Source: Schlegelella_A sp963778525
Lineage (GTDB): Bacteria; Pseudomonadota; Gammaproteobacteria; Burkholderiales; Burkholderiaceae_C
Direction of reading: 5' to 3'
Assembly: GCA_963778525.1 (NCBI GenBank)
Contig: CAVZUJ010000007.1
Span: 1 to 64,000 of the forward strand
DNA length: 64,000 nucleotides
The notes under the pieces are model-generated. The model did not search any database. It was not told the origin of the DNA and saw only the letters and a list, made by a program, of their open reading frames with translations. The position numbers and the translations under genes were made by a program. Positions 62,255-64,000 of this stretch are shown here, piece by piece. The stretch's first letter is position 1. Every line of letters starts with the position of its first letter.

Positions 62255-64000
62255 TCAGCTCGTCTGCGGCGGTGCCCGAGCAGCCGCTGCGGGCGCCGGC
62301 GCCGCCAGCGGCAGACAAAGCGTGAAGCACGAGCCGACGCCCGGTTCGCTCTGCACCTCGACCCGGCCCCCCATGCGCTCGGTGAGCTCGCGCACGATGA
62401 CCAGGCCGAGGCCGGTGCCGTCGGTGCGCGTGTACTCGGCGCCGAGACGGTTGAAGGGCTGGAAGAGCTGCGCCATCTGCATCGGCGTGAGGCCGGGCCC
62501 GCTGTCGCGCACGCTGACGCGCGCCAGGTCGCCTTCGGCCACTCCGCCGACCTTCACCCAGCCGCCGGCACGGTTGTACTTGATCGCATTGGTCAGCAGG
62601 TTCACCAGCACCTGCTCGATCCGCATCGCATCGCCGCGCACGACGAGCTCGACCTCTGCGGCGGCAATCTCGATGCGGATATCCGCGCTCGATGCCATGA
62701 AGGCAACCTGACGCGCAGCAGCGACGACGGCGGCGGCGACCGGGACGTCGTGCACGTCGAGCGTGGCCTGACTCGACTCGAGCGAGGTCACGCTCAGGAT
62801 GTCTTCGACGAGCCGCAGCAGGTGCTGGCCGCCGCGCAGGATGTGCTGGACGCGCTCGGCCTGCATCGCCGACAGGCGCTCCTTGCCGTCGATCTGCAGC
62901 AGCTGGCCGAAGCCGAGGATCGCATTGAGGGGCGTGCGCAGCTCATGGCTGACGCGCGCCAGGAATTCGCTCTTGGCCCGGCTCGCCCGATCGGCCGCGA
63001 CCTTCTCAAGGCGCAGCTGCTCGGCCTGCACGTCGTCGGTGATGTCGCGCACGATGCCGGTGAGCCGGCGCGTCGCGACCGCGTCGGCGCCGCTCACCAG
63101 CCCGGTCAGCTCGAGGTGGCGCAGCACGCCGTCGCGCCGCACGATGCGATAGCGCAGGACCTGGGTCCGCGCTTCCGTCATGGCCCGACGGATCGCGTCG
63201 TGAAGGCGCGGCAGGTCATCGGCGTGCGCCATCTGCTCGAGCTCGCGCGCGTCGATCCGGCAAGGTCCGTTCGAAGGCAGGCCGTACAGGGCGCAGGCGC
63301 GGGCATCGAGGGTCAGGCTGCCGCTGGCGAGCTGCCAGTCGAACAGGCCGATCGATGCCGTTGCCGCGGCCACCTCCCAGCGCTCGTGGTTCTCGCGCAG
63401 GGCGCGCTCCGCGGCGGCCTGCTCGCGGATCGTGCGGCGCGCAAAGCGCAGCCCGGCCAACGTCATGAGCGCCGCCAGCGCCAGGTTCAGGACCAGCAGC
63501 AACTGCAAGGTCTTGCGCGAGGCGTCGCCGAGGCGGGCCGAGAACTGGCGCTCGAGCACCGTCAGCCTGTCGTTGAGCAGCGGCAGGCGCAGCGCCAGCG
63601 CATGCACGGCGGGCGCCTCGAATTCGCCCGCGGCGATGCGCGCGTGCGCGTCCTCGACGAGCATGGCCAGCTCGGCCAGGCGTGCGTCGGCCTGCGACCA
63701 GATGGCGATCGCGTCGGCCATGAACGGCAGCCGATGAAACCAGCGGAACAGCCGGATCATTCCGGGCACGTCGTCCGGATGGTTGTCGCCGGCGAGAAAG
63801 CCGGCCGCGGCGGCGCCCGCGTCGGGCGTCGCCTGAGCGAGCGCCTCGCGCGCCCGGCGATCGCCGAGCGGCACGGTGAGCGCGGCGCGGAATCGCCGGT
63901 AGTCGTCTTCGGCGTGGGTCTCGCCGTAGCGCGTGGAGTAGAACCAGGCGTCCTTCTGCGCCTTTGACCACAGGCTCTCGCCGCCGACGTAGGCGCGCAC
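62255..64000 (-). CDS. PAS-domain sensor histidine kinase, C-terminal part (5' truncated at window edge)
   Basis: 581 residues visible; the N-terminus lies beyond the window and the first codon seen is not taken as a start. A periplasmic sensor segment is followed by a transmembrane helix (LQLLLVLNLALAALMTLAGL), a PAS/PAC domain (ASIGLFDWQLASGSLTLDAR, LRYRIVRRDGVLRHLELTGL), then the dimerisation helix SEFLARVSHELRTPLNAILG with the phospho-accepting histidine and the HATPase domain (VLVNLLTNAIKYNRAGGWVK, VSVRDSGPGLT, GTGLGLVIVREL). No receiver domain at the end. It converges on the esterase gene with a 4-base gap. Confidence 0.9.
   Translation of the reverse strand: MRAYVGGESLWSKAQKDAWFYSTRYGETHAEDDYRRFRAALTVPLGDRRAREALAQATPDAGAAAAGFLAGDNHPDDVPGMIRLFRWFHRLPFMADAIAIWSQADARLAELAMLVEDAHARIAAGEFEAPAVHALALRLPLLNDRLTVLERQFSARLGDASRKTLQLLLVLNLALAALMTLAGLRFARRTIREQAAAERALRENHERWEVAAATASIGLFDWQLASGSLTLDARACALYGLPSNGPCRIDARELEQMAHADDLPRLHDAIRRAMTEARTQVLRYRIVRRDGVLRHLELTGLVSGADAVATRRLTGIVRDITDDVQAEQLRLEKVAADRASRAKSEFLARVSHELRTPLNAILGFGQLLQIDGKERLSAMQAERVQHILRGGQHLLRLVEDILSVTSLESSQATLDVHDVPVAAAVVAAARQVAFMASSADIRIEIAAAEVELVVRGDAMRIEQVLVNLLTNAIKYNRAGGWVKVGGVAEGDLARVSVRDSGPGLTPMQMAQLFQPFNRLGAEYTRTDGTGLGLVIVRELTERMGGRVEVQSEPGVGSCFTLCLPLAAPAPAAAARAPPQTS

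Overview
The window reads as a chromosomal segment of a GC-rich betaproteobacterium, most likely Burkholderiales. This is an inference from gene content: an acetoacetyl-CoA reductase of PHB metabolism, a RibBA whose cyclohydrolase half is degenerate, a glyA-nrdR-minor pilin-rib-nusB string, a Bordetella-like TRAP/5-oxoprolinase locus and strong G/C preference at third codon positions. I saw no rRNA, tRNA, IS element, prophage or CRISPR array.

Layout. 1-2.9 kb: end of a LuxR-type response regulator, facing a long GspE/PilB-type ATPase. 3.1-11.0 kb: a TRAP transporter (dctPQM), a divergent winged-helix regulator, an Asp/Glu racemase-family gene and a fused 5-oxoprolinase, together a probable pyroglutamate-type catabolic locus. 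11.1-16.5 kb: a DUF3047 protein, ybgC-tolQRA, a small TssQ-like lipoprotein and a membrane Ser/Thr kinase. 16.7-20.7 kb: ribD-ribE-ribBA-ribH-nusB. 20.7-24.9 kb: five type IV minor pilin genes without pilY1. 25.0-32.3 kb: nrdR, glyA, a lytic transglycosylase, ubiD, a phasin-like gene, phaB and an HtrA-type protease. 32.5-38.5 kb: an envelope cluster of phosphoesterase lipoprotein, di-haem peroxidase, two paralogous lipoproteins of unknown family and a prolyl-4-hydroxylase-like enzyme. 38.5-54 kb: a sugar-phosphate island (tkt, fba, pgm, pgi, tal, HAD, zwf, gnd, a GH94-type phosphorylase, pgl). 54-64 kb: small envelope proteins, a GIN-domain/LytTR/LytS operon, a tannase-family lipoprotein, a PHB-depolymerase-like esterase and a truncated sensor kinase.

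How genes work together. The phosphorylase would release glucose-1-phosphate, which Pgm and Zwf/Pgl/Gnd can carry into the pentose phosphate pathway, with Pgi, Tal, Tkt and Fba recycling the carbon. Most of these genes are coupled by 4-base start/stop overlaps. The TRAP system and 5-oxoprolinase look like uptake plus first enzymatic step of one pathway.

A caution about the sequence. Many genes, mainly at 7.1-12.5 and 42-49 kb, are broken by single-base indels. At almost every site I resolved, the reading frame is restored by removing or adding one base at a synonymous third codon position, and the two neighbouring bases are both valid synonymous choices. This looks like a consensus in which both alleles (or neither) of a strain polymorphism were written. 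I therefore annotate these as whole genes spanning the frameshifts, not as pseudogenes.
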